A DNA stretch of 40,221 nucleotides from Bacillota bacterium (GCA_030024085.1 JASEJE010000028.1:1-40221); one strand, 5' to 3'. Positions 8,003 to 16,957 are shown, numbered from the stretch's first letter. Made by a program: numbers and translations. The notes: generated from the sequence alone by a model not told the origin.

Positions 8003-9457
8003 TTGGCTGGCGGCACTGTGCTGGTGGTGGACGACGAAGAGAAGATGTGCGAGTTCCTGCAGCTTGTCCTCGGCCAGGACGGGCATCGCGTGGTCCTGGC
8101 CTCGAGCGGCGAGCGTGCCCTCGAGGAGATCAGGTCCGAGGATGACATCGACGTCATCGTGACGGATCTCATGATGCCGGGCATCGGCGGCATGGAAGTC
8201 CTCGAGGAGGCCAGGCGCTCGCTGCCCGATACCCCGGTCGTGGTCATCACCGGCTACTCCACCGTCCAGAACGCGGTGGAGGCCATGAAAGCGGGCGCCT
8301 TCGACTACCTGCCGAAGCCGTTCAAGGTGGACGAGGTCAGGCTCGTGGTGAGAAAGGCACTGGAGCGGCGGGAGATCGCCCTCGAGAACCGCAGGCTCCG
8401 GCGCGAGCTCCAGTCCATCAGGGAGAGGTCGGCCGATATCGTCGGCGCAAGCGGGAAGATGCAGGCCGTCTTCAGGCTGGTGGAGAAGGTGGCGAAGACC
8501 GACGCAACCGTGCTCATCCGGGGAGAAAGTGGAACCGGCAAGGACCTCATCGCCCGCGAGATCCATCGCCAGAGCCTGCGAGCGGCGAAGCCCTTCATCA
8601 GCATAAACTGCGCCGCCCTGCCCGAAACCCTCCTCGAGAGCGAGCTTTTCGGGCACGCCCGCGGGGCGTTTACGGGCGCGGTCTCCACCAAGCGCGGCCT
8701 CTTTGAAGAGGCCGAGGGCGGAACGGTGTTCCTGGACGAGATCGGAGACGTGAGCCTCGCGCTCCAGGCGAAGCTGCTCCGGTTCCTCCAGAGCAGGGAG
8801 TTCATCCGGGTTGGGGAAACCTCGGTGAGGCGCGTGGACGTGCGGGTCGTTGTCGCCACCAACAAGGACCTCGAAGATGCCATAGAACGCGGGGATTTCA
8901 GGCGCGACCTGTACTACCGCCTGAACGTCATCACGGTGCACCTTCCTCCCTTGCGCGAGCGGCGCGAGGACATACCCCTTCTCGCAAAGCACTTCGCCCG
9001 GAAGTACGCGGCGAGCCTCCTCAAGGGGGCCATGAGCTTCTCGCCCGAGGCCATGGCGGCGCTTTCGTCGTACGACTGGCCAGGCAACGTGCGGGAGCTC
9101 GAGAACGCCGTGGAGCGGGCGGTGGTGCTGGCCGAAGGCAACGAGCTCTCCCTGGACGACTTTCCGGAGGAGATCGCCCGAAAGGGGACGGGACGTGGCA
9201 TGCAGAACGCCTCCGAAGGCGCGGCGGGAGGCGCCGCGGTGGACGCTGCAGGTGGGGAGATGGAGTTCGACGAGGCTGTGGACTCCTACAAGCGCGAGCT
9301 GATCTCGAGGGCCCTTGAGCGGGCCGGCGGGGTGCAGGCGAGGGCCGCGGAGATCCTGGGGATCAAGCGGACCACGCTCAACGAGATGATGAAGAGATTG
9401 GGGATGACCGGACGCGCCGCCCGGCGGCGAGCTGGCGCCAAGAATTTGGACGCCTAA
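8003..9457 (+). CDS. NtrC-family sigma-54-dependent response regulator
   Basis: Transcription activator of 484 residues: receiver domain (1-120; phospho-acceptor D55 in VTDLMMPG, K105 in LPKPF), AAA+ sigma-54 interaction domain (about 145-385) with Walker A GESGTGK (174-180), the sigma-54 contact loop GAFTGA (221-226), Walker B TVFLDEIGD (241-249) and the RDLYYRLNV segment, then a Fis-type helix-turn-helix at the end (AAEILGIKRTTLNEMMKRLG). The start is TTG at 8003 with GGGGGAGG upstream; an in-frame GTG follows at 8018. It is cotranscribed with the hydrogenase-like kinase. The nearest sigma-54 promoter is 120 bp downstream, in front of the hydrogenase genes, which makes that operon the obvious target. 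Confidence 0.93.
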   Translation: MAGGTVLVVDDEEKMCEFLQLVLGQDGHRVVLASSGERALEEIRSEDDIDVIVTDLMMPGIGGMEVLEEARRSLPDTPVVVITGYSTVQNAVEAMKAGAFDYLPKPFKVDEVRLVVRKALERREIALENRRLRRELQSIRERSADIVGASGKMQAVFRLVEKVAKTDATVLIRGESGTGKDLIAREIHRQSLRAAKPFISINCAALPETLLESELFGHARGAFTGAVSTKRGLFEEAEGGTVFLDEIGDVSLALQAKLLRFLQSREFIRVGETSVRRVDVRVVVATNKDLEDAIERGDFRRDLYYRLNVITVHLPPLRERREDIPLLAKHFARKYAASLLKGAMSFSPEAMAALSSYDWPGNVRELENAVERAVVLAEGNELSLDDFPEEIARKGTGRGMQNASEGAAGGAAVDAAGGEMEFDEAVDSYKRELISRALERAGGVQARAAEILGIKRTTLNEMMKRLGMTGRAARRRAGAKNLDA

Positions 9458-9521
9458 GCCACCATTTTGGACAGCCGGACCTTGCGAGGATCTGCAGCCC
9501 AGGCCCGGGGAGCGGTTGAAA

Positions 9522-9570
9522 CCCGCGCGGGACGTCACTTTCAGGCGGTCCCGGCGGGCTTTTTCTTTTG
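9522..9570 (+). terminator. terminator after the response regulator
   Basis: Arms CCCGCGCGGGA (9522-9532) and TCCCGGCGGG (9549-9558) pair with one bulge and are followed by CTTTTTCTTTT. It separates the regulator transcript from the sigma-54 promoter just downstream. Confidence 0.7.
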
Positions 9571-9580
9571 AGGCCGCGGG

Positions 9581-9597
9581 TTGGCACGCGACTTGCT
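9581..9597 (+). promoter_or_regulatory. sigma-54 (-24/-12) promoter of the hydrogenase operon
   Basis: TTGGCACGCGACTTGCT fits the sigma-54 consensus TTGGCAC(G/A)-N4-TTGC(A/T) at every conserved base, with the invariant GG (9583-9584) and GC (9595-9596) ten bases apart. Start of transcription is expected near 9608, about 135 nt before the first gene. The activator is most likely the NtrC-type protein encoded immediately upstream. Confidence 0.85.
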
Positions 9598-9742
9598 TTC
9601 CTCCGTGGGACGAAAACGATCGGTGGCGGAACACGACGGCGCCAGGCAGCGGCGACTGCGCCGGGAAGGCGTGTGAAGCTGCGAGGAGAGGCGCCGAAAA
9701 GTGGCCACCGATTGTGAAGCAAAGCACAAAGGAGGAATTGGC

Positions 9743-9943
9743 ATGTCAGCGGTGTCCCTCAAGGAAGAGGCAGCGCGGCGTGATCCAACCCACGACATGG
9801 ATGAGGACCTTCGGGCCGAGTATGAGAAGACCGTGCAGGATTACGGGCTTCCTTACCCCGATGGCACCTGGTTCAAGCGCGCGGCGCGCCTGGAGCGCCA
9901 GATGCGCGAGGCTCGCATGGAGGCAAGGTTCGACGAGAATTAA
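9743..9943 (+). CDS. 66-residue protein of unknown function, first gene of the hydrogenase operon
   Basis: Starts at ATG 9743 with a strong GGAGGA ribosome site 6 nt upstream; an in-frame ATG at 9701 has none. The protein is charged and probably helical (many Glu, Arg, Ala), has no cysteine and no membrane segment, and carries a central aromatic stretch [10 protein letters not shown]. It ends 23 nt before hydB and is the first gene after the sigma-54 promoter, so it should be made together with the hydrogenase. I do not recognise the family. A role in assembly or regulation of the enzyme is a guess from position only. Confidence 0.75.
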   Translation: MSAVSLKEEAARRDPTHDMDEDLRAEYEKTVQDYGLPYPDGTWFKRAARLERQMREARMEARFDEN

Positions 9944-9966
9944 GGTGGGTGGGGAGTGAGCGAGAG

Positions 9967-11823
9967 ATGAGCCCGTTTTGCCGTGCGCACATCCTGGTGT
10001 GTGCCGGGGCCGGGTGCGTGTCCTCCGGTTGCCAGGCGGTTTACGAAGCCCTCATGAACGGCCTTACGGCCGAGGGTGTCCTGGGCGAGGTCAAGGTGGT
10101 CCAGACCGGCTGCATAGGGTCGTGCGACCTCGGCCCGGTCATCGTGGTATATCCCGAGGGCACGTTCTATCAAAGGGTCAGGCCCGAGGACGTCCCGGAC
10201 ATCGTGCGCGAGCACATAGTGAAAGGCAGGCCGGTGGAGCGGCTTCTCCACAAGCGTCCTAACGGGGAAGCGGCGCCGACCCTGGCTGGCATCGACTTCT
10301 TCAAGAAACAGGTCAAGATAGTCCTTCGTAACTGCGGGGTCATAGACCCCGAGAACATCAACGAGTATGTAGCGCGCGACGGGTACGAGGCCCTTGCGCG
10401 GGTGCTCACCGACATGGAGCCCAGGGAGGTCATCGACATCGTCAAGAGGTCGGGCCTTCGCGGGCGCGGCGGGGCGGGTTTCCCGACGGGCCTCAAGTGG
10501 GAGTTCGCATCGCGCGTCAGGTCCGACCAGAAATACGTGGTCTGCAACGCCGACGAGGGGGACCCGGGCGCGTTCATGGATAGAAGCGTGCTCGAGGGCG
10601 ACCCGCACAGCGTGATCGAGGCCATGGCGATAGCGGGCTATGCAATCGGCGCGAACCAGGGCTACGTGTACGTGCGGGCGGAGTACCCGCTGGCCGTGGC
10701 GCGCCTTTCGCACGCGATCCGCCAGGCGCGGGAGTTCGGCGTGCTGGGCGAGAACCTCTTCGGGTCGGGGTTCGATTTCGACCTCGAGATCAGGGTGGGA
10801 GCAGGAGCTTTTGTCTGCGGCGAGGAGACGGCTCTTCTGGCATCGGTTGAGGGCAAGCGCGGCATGCCCAGGCCCAAGCCGCCGTTCCCGGCGAACGAGG
10901 GCCTGTGGAGGAAGCCGACGGTCATCAACAACGTCGAGACGCTGGCGAACATCCCGCCCATCATCCTCCGCGGTCCCGAGTGGTTCGCGAGCATCGGCAC
11001 TGAGAAGAGCAAGGGCACGAAGGTGTTCGCGCTCGCCGGCAAGATCAACAACACCGGGCTTGTGGAGGTGCCCATGGGCACCACGCTCCGGGAGATCGTG
11101 TACGACATCGGCGGCGGTATACCCGGCGGCAAGGCGTTCAAGGCCGCCCAGACCGGCGGCCCTTCGGGTGGCTGCATCCCCGCGGCCTTCCTCGACACCC
11201 CGATGGAGTACGACACCCTGGTGAAGCTTGGCGCCATGATGGGGTCGGGCGGCCTCATCATCATGGACGAGGACACCTGCATGGTGGACATCGCCAGGTT
11301 CTTCCTGCAGTTCACCCAGGACGAGTCCTGTGGCAAGTGCGTCCCATGCAGGGAAGGCACCAAGGTCATGCTGGACATCCTCACCCGCATCACCGAGGGC
11401 AAGGGCCAGCCAGGGGACATCGAGACCCTCGAATCCCTCGGCAAGACGATAAAGAACACGGCCCTCTGCGGGCTCGGCCAAACCGCCCCGAACCCCGTGC
11501 TCAGCACAATCAGGCATTTCAGGGACGAGTATGAGGCACATATCCACGAGAAGAGATGCCCCGCGGGGGTCTGCACGGCCCTTGTGCGCTACCACATAGA
11601 TGCGGACAGGTGCAGAGGATGCGGTCTCTGCGCGAAGGCATGCCCGGTCGGCGCGATCGCCCCCGTAGCTGTGGAAGCCGAGGAGGCTGTGGCGAAGGCG
11701 GCCGGCGAGGAAGCCATCAGCCGCGCGCGGAAGCGCAAGGTCTACGCTATCGATGCTGACAGGTGCCAGGGATGCGGCGCGTGCGCGAGCGCCTGCCGCT
11801 TCCAGGCGGTATCGCGGAGGTGA
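9967..11823 (+). CDS. hydB: NADH-dependent [FeFe] hydrogenase, flavoprotein subunit HydB (NuoF-like)
   Basis: Binds NAD(H) and FMN and passes electrons between NADH, ferredoxin and HydA in the cytoplasmic trimeric, possibly electron-bifurcating, hydrogenase. Parts of the 618-residue protein: N-terminal thioredoxin-like [2Fe-2S] domain (C12, C17, C49, C53), the NuoF core with the NADH/FMN site ([40 protein letters not shown]), an SLBB segment, the N3-type cluster motif [12 protein letters not shown], and two C-terminal [4Fe-4S] motifs ([27 protein letters not shown]). The additional ferredoxin tail is what separates HydB from plain NuoF. ATG at 9967 is preferred over a GTG at 9949; GGGGAG lies 10 nt upstream. 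It is followed 5 nt later by hydA. Confidence 0.93.
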   Translation: MSPFCRAHILVCAGAGCVSSGCQAVYEALMNGLTAEGVLGEVKVVQTGCIGSCDLGPVIVVYPEGTFYQRVRPEDVPDIVREHIVKGRPVERLLHKRPNGEAAPTLAGIDFFKKQVKIVLRNCGVIDPENINEYVARDGYEALARVLTDMEPREVIDIVKRSGLRGRGGAGFPTGLKWEFASRVRSDQKYVVCNADEGDPGAFMDRSVLEGDPHSVIEAMAIAGYAIGANQGYVYVRAEYPLAVARLSHAIRQAREFGVLGENLFGSGFDFDLEIRVGAGAFVCGEETALLASVEGKRGMPRPKPPFPANEGLWRKPTVINNVETLANIPPIILRGPEWFASIGTEKSKGTKVFALAGKINNTGLVEVPMGTTLREIVYDIGGGIPGGKAFKAAQTGGPSGGCIPAAFLDTPMEYDTLVKLGAMMGSGGLIIMDEDTCMVDIARFFLQFTQDESCGKCVPCREGTKVMLDILTRITEGKGQPGDIETLESLGKTIKNTALCGLGQTAPNPVLSTIRHFRDEYEAHIHEKRCPAGVCTALVRYHIDADRCRGCGLCAKACPVGAIAPVAVEAEEAVAKAAGEEAISRARKRKVYAIDADRCQGCGACASACRFQAVSRR

Positions 11824-11828
11824 AGGGA

Positions 11829-13685
11829 ATGAGCGCAATCCTGCCACAGACAAAGCCGCAAGATAAGCCAACCACGGCCTCCGCCGCACCGGCGACCACG
11901 CCCGCACCTCCACAGGCTGCCGCGCCGGCGAAGGCGTTGAGGCTCACCATAGATGGGCGCGAGGTAGAGGCGTATGAGGGAGAGACCGTGCTCGACGCCG
12001 CGCGGCGTGCGGGTCGAGACATACCGACGCTGTGCTACCACCCGGCAGTTGGGCGCATAGGCTCCTGCAGGGTGTGCGTCGTAGAGATCGAGGGGGCAAG
12101 GACGCTCCCGGCGTCGTGCGTGACGCCCGTGGCTGACGGCATGGTGGTGCACACGAACACCCCCGCGGTGCGCGAGGCGCGCCGCACCGTGCTCGAGCTC
12201 CTGCTCGCCGCTCATCCTCACGACTGCTTGAAGTGCGAGAGAAACGGGCGGTGCGAGCTCCAGGACCTCGCCATGCGTCTCGGGATACGTAACGCGAGGT
12301 TCCGCAGGGAGAAGGTCCACAGCGAGCCTGACGCCTCCAGCGCGGCGCTGGTGCGTGAGCCGGACAAGTGCGTCCTGTGCGGCCGCTGCGTGAAGGTTTG
12401 TAACGAGGTGCAGGCCGTGGGAGTGCTCGGGTTCGCGTATCGCGGCACCCGGTCATGCGTGACGCCCATGTTCGAGCACGGGCTCGCAGAGTCGAAGTGC
12501 GTCTCGTGCGGCCAGTGCGCAAAGGTGTGCCCTGTGGGAGCCATAAGCGAGAAAGAGGAATGGGAGCGCGTGCTAGATGCAATAGCCGACTCCGACCTCC
12601 ACGTGGTCGTGCAGGTCGCGCCGGCCGTGCGCGCCGCCATCGGCGAGGAATTCGGCATTCCTGCAGGCACCGCCGTCACCGGGAAGCTTGCCACGGCGCT
12701 CCACCGGCTCGGATTCGACGCCGTGTTCGACACTCAGTTCGCGGCGGACCTCACGATCATGGAGGAAGGCCACGAGCTTTTAGAGCGCATCAAGTCCAGA
12801 GGAAAGCTCCCTCTCATAACCTCGTGCAGCCCCGGCTGGGTGAGGTTCTGCGAGACGTTCTTCCCGGATTTCCTCGGGAACGTCTCATCGTGCAAGTCAC
12901 CGCAGCAGATGATGGGGGCCGTCATAAAGACCTACTATGCCAGGAAGGCAGGGGTCGCTCCGGAAAGGGTATTCAGCGTCTCGGTCATGCCGTGCACTGC
13001 CAAGAAATACGAGGCGGCCCGGCCCGAGATGAACGCTTCGGGCGTGCGCGACGTCGATGTGGCCATCACCACCAGGGAGCTTGCCCGCATGATAAAGGCC
13101 GCAGGGATAGACTTCGCGAACCTGCCTGACGGCGAGTTCGATGCTCCCCTCGGCATCTCCACAGGCGCGGGGACCATCTTCGGCGCGACGGGAGGCGTGA
13201 TGGAGGCGGCGCTGCGCACCGTCTCCGAGGTCGCGGCGAAGAAGCCCGCGGGCAAGGTGGAGTTCGCGGAAGTCCGGGGCCTCGAGGGAATACGCGAGGC
13301 GACCGTCGACGTGGGCGGCCAGGGGGTCCGCATCGCGGTGGCCTCCGGACTCGCAAACGCTGCAAGGCTGCTCCAGAGGATACGCGAGGGCAAGGCGTCT
13401 TACCACTTCGTAGAGATCATGGCCTGCCCTGGCGGGTGCGTCGAGGGCGGCGGACAGCCGAGGTCGTGCGACCCGGAGATCGCAGCGAAGAGGGCAGCAG
13501 CGCTGTATGCGGAGGACGGGCACATGAAGGTCCGCAAGTCCCACGAGAACCTCGCCGTGCGGAGGCTCTACGATGAGTTCCTCGGCAAGCCCGGCAGCGA
13601 GGTCGCACACAGGCTCCTTCACACGACATACCGGAGTGCGGAGGAAGCCGCCCCGGCCACTGGCGCCAGGAAGGAGGCCATCTGA
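11829..13685 (+). CDS. hydA: NADH-dependent [FeFe] hydrogenase, catalytic subunit HydA
   Basis: Reduces protons to H2 at the H-cluster. The 618-residue protein has an Ala/Pro-rich start (1-36), a plant-type [2Fe-2S] domain (C69, C80, C83, C97), a His-Cys [4Fe-4S] motif (HPHDCLKCERNGRC), two [4Fe-4S] clusters (C181/184/187/191 and C224/227/230/234), and the H-cluster loops TSCSPGW (331-337), MPCTAKKYE (387-395) and MACPGGCVEGGG (531-542), ending in a small-subunit-like tail (about 565-602). TSCSPGW has one cysteine where many enzymes have TSCCPGW; I recall this variant from NAD(P)-linked family members. The start at 11829 lies in the overlap-free gap after the hydB stop with GAGGTGAAGG upstream. 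The gene order B-A-C differs from the more common C-B-A. Confidence 0.94.
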   Translation: MSAILPQTKPQDKPTTASAAPATTPAPPQAAAPAKALRLTIDGREVEAYEGETVLDAARRAGRDIPTLCYHPAVGRIGSCRVCVVEIEGARTLPASCVTPVADGMVVHTNTPAVREARRTVLELLLAAHPHDCLKCERNGRCELQDLAMRLGIRNARFRREKVHSEPDASSAALVREPDKCVLCGRCVKVCNEVQAVGVLGFAYRGTRSCVTPMFEHGLAESKCVSCGQCAKVCPVGAISEKEEWERVLDAIADSDLHVVVQVAPAVRAAIGEEFGIPAGTAVTGKLATALHRLGFDAVFDTQFAADLTIMEEGHELLERIKSRGKLPLITSCSPGWVRFCETFFPDFLGNVSSCKSPQQMMGAVIKTYYARKAGVAPERVFSVSVMPCTAKKYEAARPEMNASGVRDVDVAITTRELARMIKAAGIDFANLPDGEFDAPLGISTGAGTIFGATGGVMEAALRTVSEVAAKKPAGKVEFAEVRGLEGIREATVDVGGQGVRIAVASGLANAARLLQRIREGKASYHFVEIMACPGGCVEGGGQPRSCDPEIAAKRAAALYAEDGHMKVRKSHENLAVRRLYDEFLGKPGSEVAHRLLHTTYRSAEEAAPATGARKEAI

Positions 13686-13686
13686 C

Positions 13687-14271
13687 ATGGCAGCGGCGAA
13701 GACGAAAGAAAAGCGAGCCCGGCTCGAGGTTGCGTCCAGGCCCGGTGAAGGTGTCGGCACCTGCAAGTGCCAGGGAAAGACTCCTGATGATAGATATGGG
13801 ATGCTCGACGAGATAATCGCCAAACACAAGGACACCCCGGGGTCGCTCATTCCCGTGCTCCACGAGGCCCAGCAGCTCTTCGGTTGCCTTCCCGAGGACT
13901 TGCAGTCCAGGATCGCAAAGGGTCTCGGGGTGCCGGAGAGCGAGGTATACGGCGTTGCCACGTTCTACTCGCTGTTTTCGCTGCGTCCGAAAGGCAAGTG
14001 GACCGTGAACGTGTGCCTCGGCACCGCCTGCTATGTGAGGGGCGCAGCGGCTTGCCTCGAGGCGATGAAGAAAGAGCTTGGGGTGGACATCGGCGGCACC
14101 AGCAAGGACGGGCTCTTCACTCTGCAGGCCGTAAGGTGCCTCGGCGCGTGCGCGCTGGCGCCCGTGGTCATGATCGGCGAGACCGTGTTCGCGAGGGTGA
14201 AGCCCGAGGATATCCCCGGGATACTCGCTGACTACGCGGCGACTCACTCCAGCGAGGTCGCGGCAAGCTAA
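13687..14271 (+). CDS. hydC: NADH-dependent [FeFe] hydrogenase subunit HydC (NuoE-like)
   Basis: Thioredoxin-fold [2Fe-2S] subunit that completes the hydrogenase with HydA and HydB. The 194-residue protein has the helical bundle of NuoE (about 35-100) and the four cluster ligands C110, C115, C151 and C155 in CLGTACYVRG and CLGACALAP. An extra Lys/Arg-rich start with a CKC motif (about 1-30) precedes the family core. The ATG lies one base after the hydA stop with GGAGG upstream, so translation is coupled. The operon ends with the strong hairpin at 14309-14340. Confidence 0.94.
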   Translation: MAAAKTKEKRARLEVASRPGEGVGTCKCQGKTPDDRYGMLDEIIAKHKDTPGSLIPVLHEAQQLFGCLPEDLQSRIAKGLGVPESEVYGVATFYSLFSLRPKGKWTVNVCLGTACYVRGAAACLEAMKKELGVDIGGTSKDGLFTLQAVRCLGACALAPVVMIGETVFARVKPEDIPGILADYAATHSSEVAAS

Positions 14272-14308
14272 AACCATCTTCACATCAACATCACCGCTCC
14301 CACGCTGT

Positions 14309-14340
14309 GAGAGGCCCCGGTAACCCCGCCGGGGCCTCTC
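14309..14340 (+). terminator. hairpin ending the hydrogenase operon
   Basis: Perfect 12-bp inverted repeat GAGAGGCCCCGG (14309-14320) / CCGGGGCCTCTC (14329-14340). No T-run follows, so it may stop transcription only in part or protect the mRNA 3' end. Confidence 0.6.
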
Positions 14341-14715
14341 GGATCTCCCTGCTGTATCTGGACGGCGTCTCCCAGGATTCTCCTTCAAGAAAATCTTCCG
14401 AATGCTGCTGTACTTTTGCCTCTACCGCCGTTAATGATTAAGCGGAAGCTAAGTTCCATTGCGTACAATAGTTTCATGGGTTTCCAGAGGGAAACCCGCC
14501 GGGCTGCCGAATAGACTGTTTAACGAGTTGGCATTTTGTGACTTGCCTGGCACACAGGAGGGGCCAGCGGCAGGCTGCTGGGTTACCGGCCTCGGCTGGC
14601 GTTTTGGGTGGCGGACCGAGAGGAGGGAGGTCCCGGGGACTGTAGGAGGTTGTGCGGTGAACAGCAATTATCCGTGAGAGCCACGGTAACGGAATAAGCA
14701 AGGAGGAAATGAGCG
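14341..14715 (+). other. intergenic leader before the envelope gene cluster
   Basis: No gene is supported in this stretch. It holds TACAAT (14464-14469), a possible -10 box without a convincing -35, and a perfect 8-bp hairpin GGGTTTCC-AGAG-GGAAACCC (14478-14497) right behind it. The following 200 nt are rich in short complementary G/C blocks and could be a structured leader, but I could not match it to a known riboswitch class. Confidence 0.35.
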
Positions 14716-15579
14716 ATGAAGAACATGCGGATTCTCGCAGTCATGGTTCTTGTGGTTGGTATGGTGGTCGGCATGGCGACGCTCGTGGGGTCGGCCCAGG
14801 TCATAACCACGACGACCCAGGTGACCACGAATGTTGCCATTCAGACGGTCGGTCTCGGGGTCATAGACTGGACTAACGGGGTAATCCGGATACAGGCATC
14901 GGGCGTCGGCGATCCCAGCAAACCCGTCGCCCAGCGCAAGCTGCTTGCCAGGCGCGCGGCTGTGGTTTCCGGCTACCGCGAACTCCTCGAGACGACCAAG
15001 GGCGTCCTGGTCCAGAGCGAGACCCTCATGCGCGACTTCATGGTCGTCAACGACGACGTGCGCGCGGCAGCCGAGGGGGTCATCAACAACGCCGTGGTCG
15101 TGCCGGGAAGCGAGACGTATACCGAGGAGTCCGATGGGAGCATAACCTGCACCCTGACGATGGAGATGCTCCTCAGGGACATCCTGGTGCCCGTATACGC
15201 GACGATGAGGCAGGAGTTTGGGACCGCGGTCGTGGCCACCGCGACGGTCGTGAGCCCCTATACCGGACTCATCGTGGATGTCGGCGGCCTCGGGTTCCCG
15301 AAGCCAGCGGTGTTCAGGGTCGTCACGGTGGGCGGCACGGTGGTGTACGGTGTCTCCGTTGCCAAATACGAGTATGCATGCCAGTCGAGGCTCGCGAGCT
15401 ACATAAACTCCGTCATCGCCGCGAAGCAAAACCTTCAGGACAGGGTCGGCGGTAATCCTTACGTCATCAGGGCGGTCAGGGTCGTCGGAACCGACATCAT
15501 AGTCCCGAACGAGGTCGTCACAGTAACGACCACCATGACCACAGTGCTCCAGGAATGCAAGGTGGTCGTATCCTACTGA
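14716..15579 (+). CDS. secreted LPP20-like protein
   Basis: A 287-residue protein with a clear signal peptide (basic start, hydrophobic 5-26, cleavage likely after about A27) and no lipobox cysteine. The segment around QASGVGDPSKPVAQRKLLARRAAVVSGY resembles the LPP20/FlgT-type repeat in which conserved Ala and Tyr follow a GxG motif and a product of the form A-x-x-x-A-Y-R-E-L. The rest is Val/Thr rich and probably beta strand. The ATG follows AGGAGG (spacing 10). It heads a run of exported proteins with FlgT-like and CsgG-like members, which points to a shared envelope task. The precise function is not known. Confidence 0.7.
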   Translation: MKNMRILAVMVLVVGMVVGMATLVGSAQVITTTTQVTTNVAIQTVGLGVIDWTNGVIRIQASGVGDPSKPVAQRKLLARRAAVVSGYRELLETTKGVLVQSETLMRDFMVVNDDVRAAAEGVINNAVVVPGSETYTEESDGSITCTLTMEMLLRDILVPVYATMRQEFGTAVVATATVVSPYTGLIVDVGGLGFPKPAVFRVVTVGGTVVYGVSVAKYEYACQSRLASYINSVIAAKQNLQDRVGGNPYVIRAVRVVGTDIIVPNEVVTVTTTMTTVLQECKVVVSY

Positions 15580-15585
15580 CGTGAT

Positions 15586-15675
15586 GCGATGGCGCGGGGC
15601 GGAGTCGAAGGGCGTGGGGCGCGTTCCAGGTCTTCGCAGGGCTTCGCCTTCACACCCGGCAGATTCCGCCATCGC
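15586..15675 (+). other. long-range inverted repeat between LPP20-like and FlgT-like genes
   Basis: GCGATGGCG (15586-15594) and CGCCATCGC (15667-15675) are perfect complements about 70 nt apart, followed by GCCCTTTCG. It may be a partial terminator or an mRNA-processing structure between the two genes. Confidence 0.35.
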
Positions 15676-15728
15676 GCCCTTTCGTAGAAGAGGAACGATC
15701 GGGAAGACCAGCGAAGGGGGGAGCCCCG

Positions 15729-16889
15729 ATGAAGCGGGGACATCTCTGGGCGGCTATAGTCGCCTTTCTGATTCTTGGGCTTGCCGCCGGCGCTCACCCG
15801 GCCCCCGTCGCCGCCCAAGCCGTTGAGGTGGTGGCGGAGGGGGTCGGCGCCGTGGTCGGGGGCGATGTGGCGCGGGCGCGCGACGAGGCCCTGCGCGACG
15901 CGTACAGGGTCGCCATAGAACAGGGCGCAGGCGTCTCGATTGCGAGCCGCACTGATATGTCGGATTTCGTGGTGTTCTACGACAAAGTGGTCAGCCAGGC
16001 CGGAGGATACGTCCAGTCCTACCAGGTAGTCGGCGACTACTGGCAGACCCCCGATGGCCTTGTGCACGTGAAAATCCGGGCGAGAGTCGCGAGGGGAGAC
16101 GTAAGGTCAGACCTGCAGGCCCTTGCCATACTCATCGACATGATGGGGAATCCGACGATAATGGTCCTCGTGGACGAGAAGAACCTCAATAGCCCTCTTG
16201 TTACATCGATCGCCGAAACCAGGATAGTCGAAAAGCTCTCGGCCGTCCGCTATCACCTCGTGGACCAGCGGCAGATCGAGGCCATCAAGGCGAGCGACAC
16301 GGCGAAGCGCGCCATGCAGGGCGACATCAGCGCCGCCATGACCCTGGGCGAGAGGTTCGCCGCGGACATCGTCATCGTGGGCGATGTGAACAGCAAGTAC
16401 CTCACCTCGACGAGGTCCGGCAATTTCACCTTCCAGTCGTGCATGGCTTTCGGGACTCTCAAGGCCGTGCTCACCCAGACAGGGCAGATCATCTGGGCCG
16501 AGACGCCACAAGCCACGAAGGCGCAGCTTTCGGCGGATGTCGCCGGGCTCGAGGCCATAAAGGCGGTGGCTGACGATGTGGCCTCGCGTCTCATATGGGA
16601 GCTTCCCAAGCGCGCCGGCGGCGGGGCTTCGGGCGGCACGCGCACGATCCAGCTCATCGTGAACGGGTGCTCGTACACCCAGATGAACCAGATCATGCAG
16701 GCCCTCAAGGACATGCGCGGGGTCACGGCCGTGTACCGCAGGACTTTCGAGAACAACATCGCGGTGATAGACGTCCAGACCACGGGCAATGTCGACGACC
16801 TCGCGGCAAGGCTCGACTCCCTGACAAACCCCAGGGTCGAAGTGGTGATGGTGACGAGAGACAAGATAGAGGTCAGGGTGATGAGATAG
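15729..16889 (+). CDS. secreted FlgT-like protein
   Basis: A 386-residue exported protein: signal peptide (about 1-30, ending PVAAQA), then a domain (31-130) of the FlgT N-terminal type with the pattern AEGVGAVVGGDVARARDEAL-RDAYRVAIEQGAG, then a middle domain (about 140-290) typical of proteins that measure or bind in the CsgG/FlgT group, then a short C-terminal alpha/beta domain (about 300-386). In proteobacteria FlgT belongs to the flagellar H ring, but no flagellar gene is near, so the name describes fold only. The start has GGGGGGAG 6 nt upstream. It lies between the LPP20-like and CsgG-like genes and is likely cotranscribed with them. Confidence 0.72.
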   Translation: MKRGHLWAAIVAFLILGLAAGAHPAPVAAQAVEVVAEGVGAVVGGDVARARDEALRDAYRVAIEQGAGVSIASRTDMSDFVVFYDKVVSQAGGYVQSYQVVGDYWQTPDGLVHVKIRARVARGDVRSDLQALAILIDMMGNPTIMVLVDEKNLNSPLVTSIAETRIVEKLSAVRYHLVDQRQIEAIKASDTAKRAMQGDISAAMTLGERFAADIVIVGDVNSKYLTSTRSGNFTFQSCMAFGTLKAVLTQTGQIIWAETPQATKAQLSADVAGLEAIKAVADDVASRLIWELPKRAGGGASGGTRTIQLIVNGCSYTQMNQIMQALKDMRGVTAVYRRTFENNIAVIDVQTTGNVDDLAARLDSLTNPRVEVVMVTRDKIEVRVMR

Positions 16890-16957
16890 GGCATGGTGAG
16901 ATTGAGCCTGATGAGGCACGACAGTCGAAGACTGCGTTGTAGACTGGGGGATGAAAG

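Noticed and set aside
9517-9543. TGAAA-N17-TTTCA dyad as the enhancer of the sigma-54 activator
   Set aside because: It overlaps the terminator stem that already explains most of its symmetry, lies too close to the promoter for a typical enhancer, and no second copy is seen.
7394-9727. 777-codon open frame on the minus strand
   Set aside because: It lies opposite the sensor kinase and response regulator, whose domains and motifs are intact. Long antisense frames are expected in GC-rich genes; the product has no recognisable domain.
9940-11913. 657-codon minus-strand frame opposite hydB
   Set aside because: Antisense shadow of a gene with complete NuoF-family motifs.
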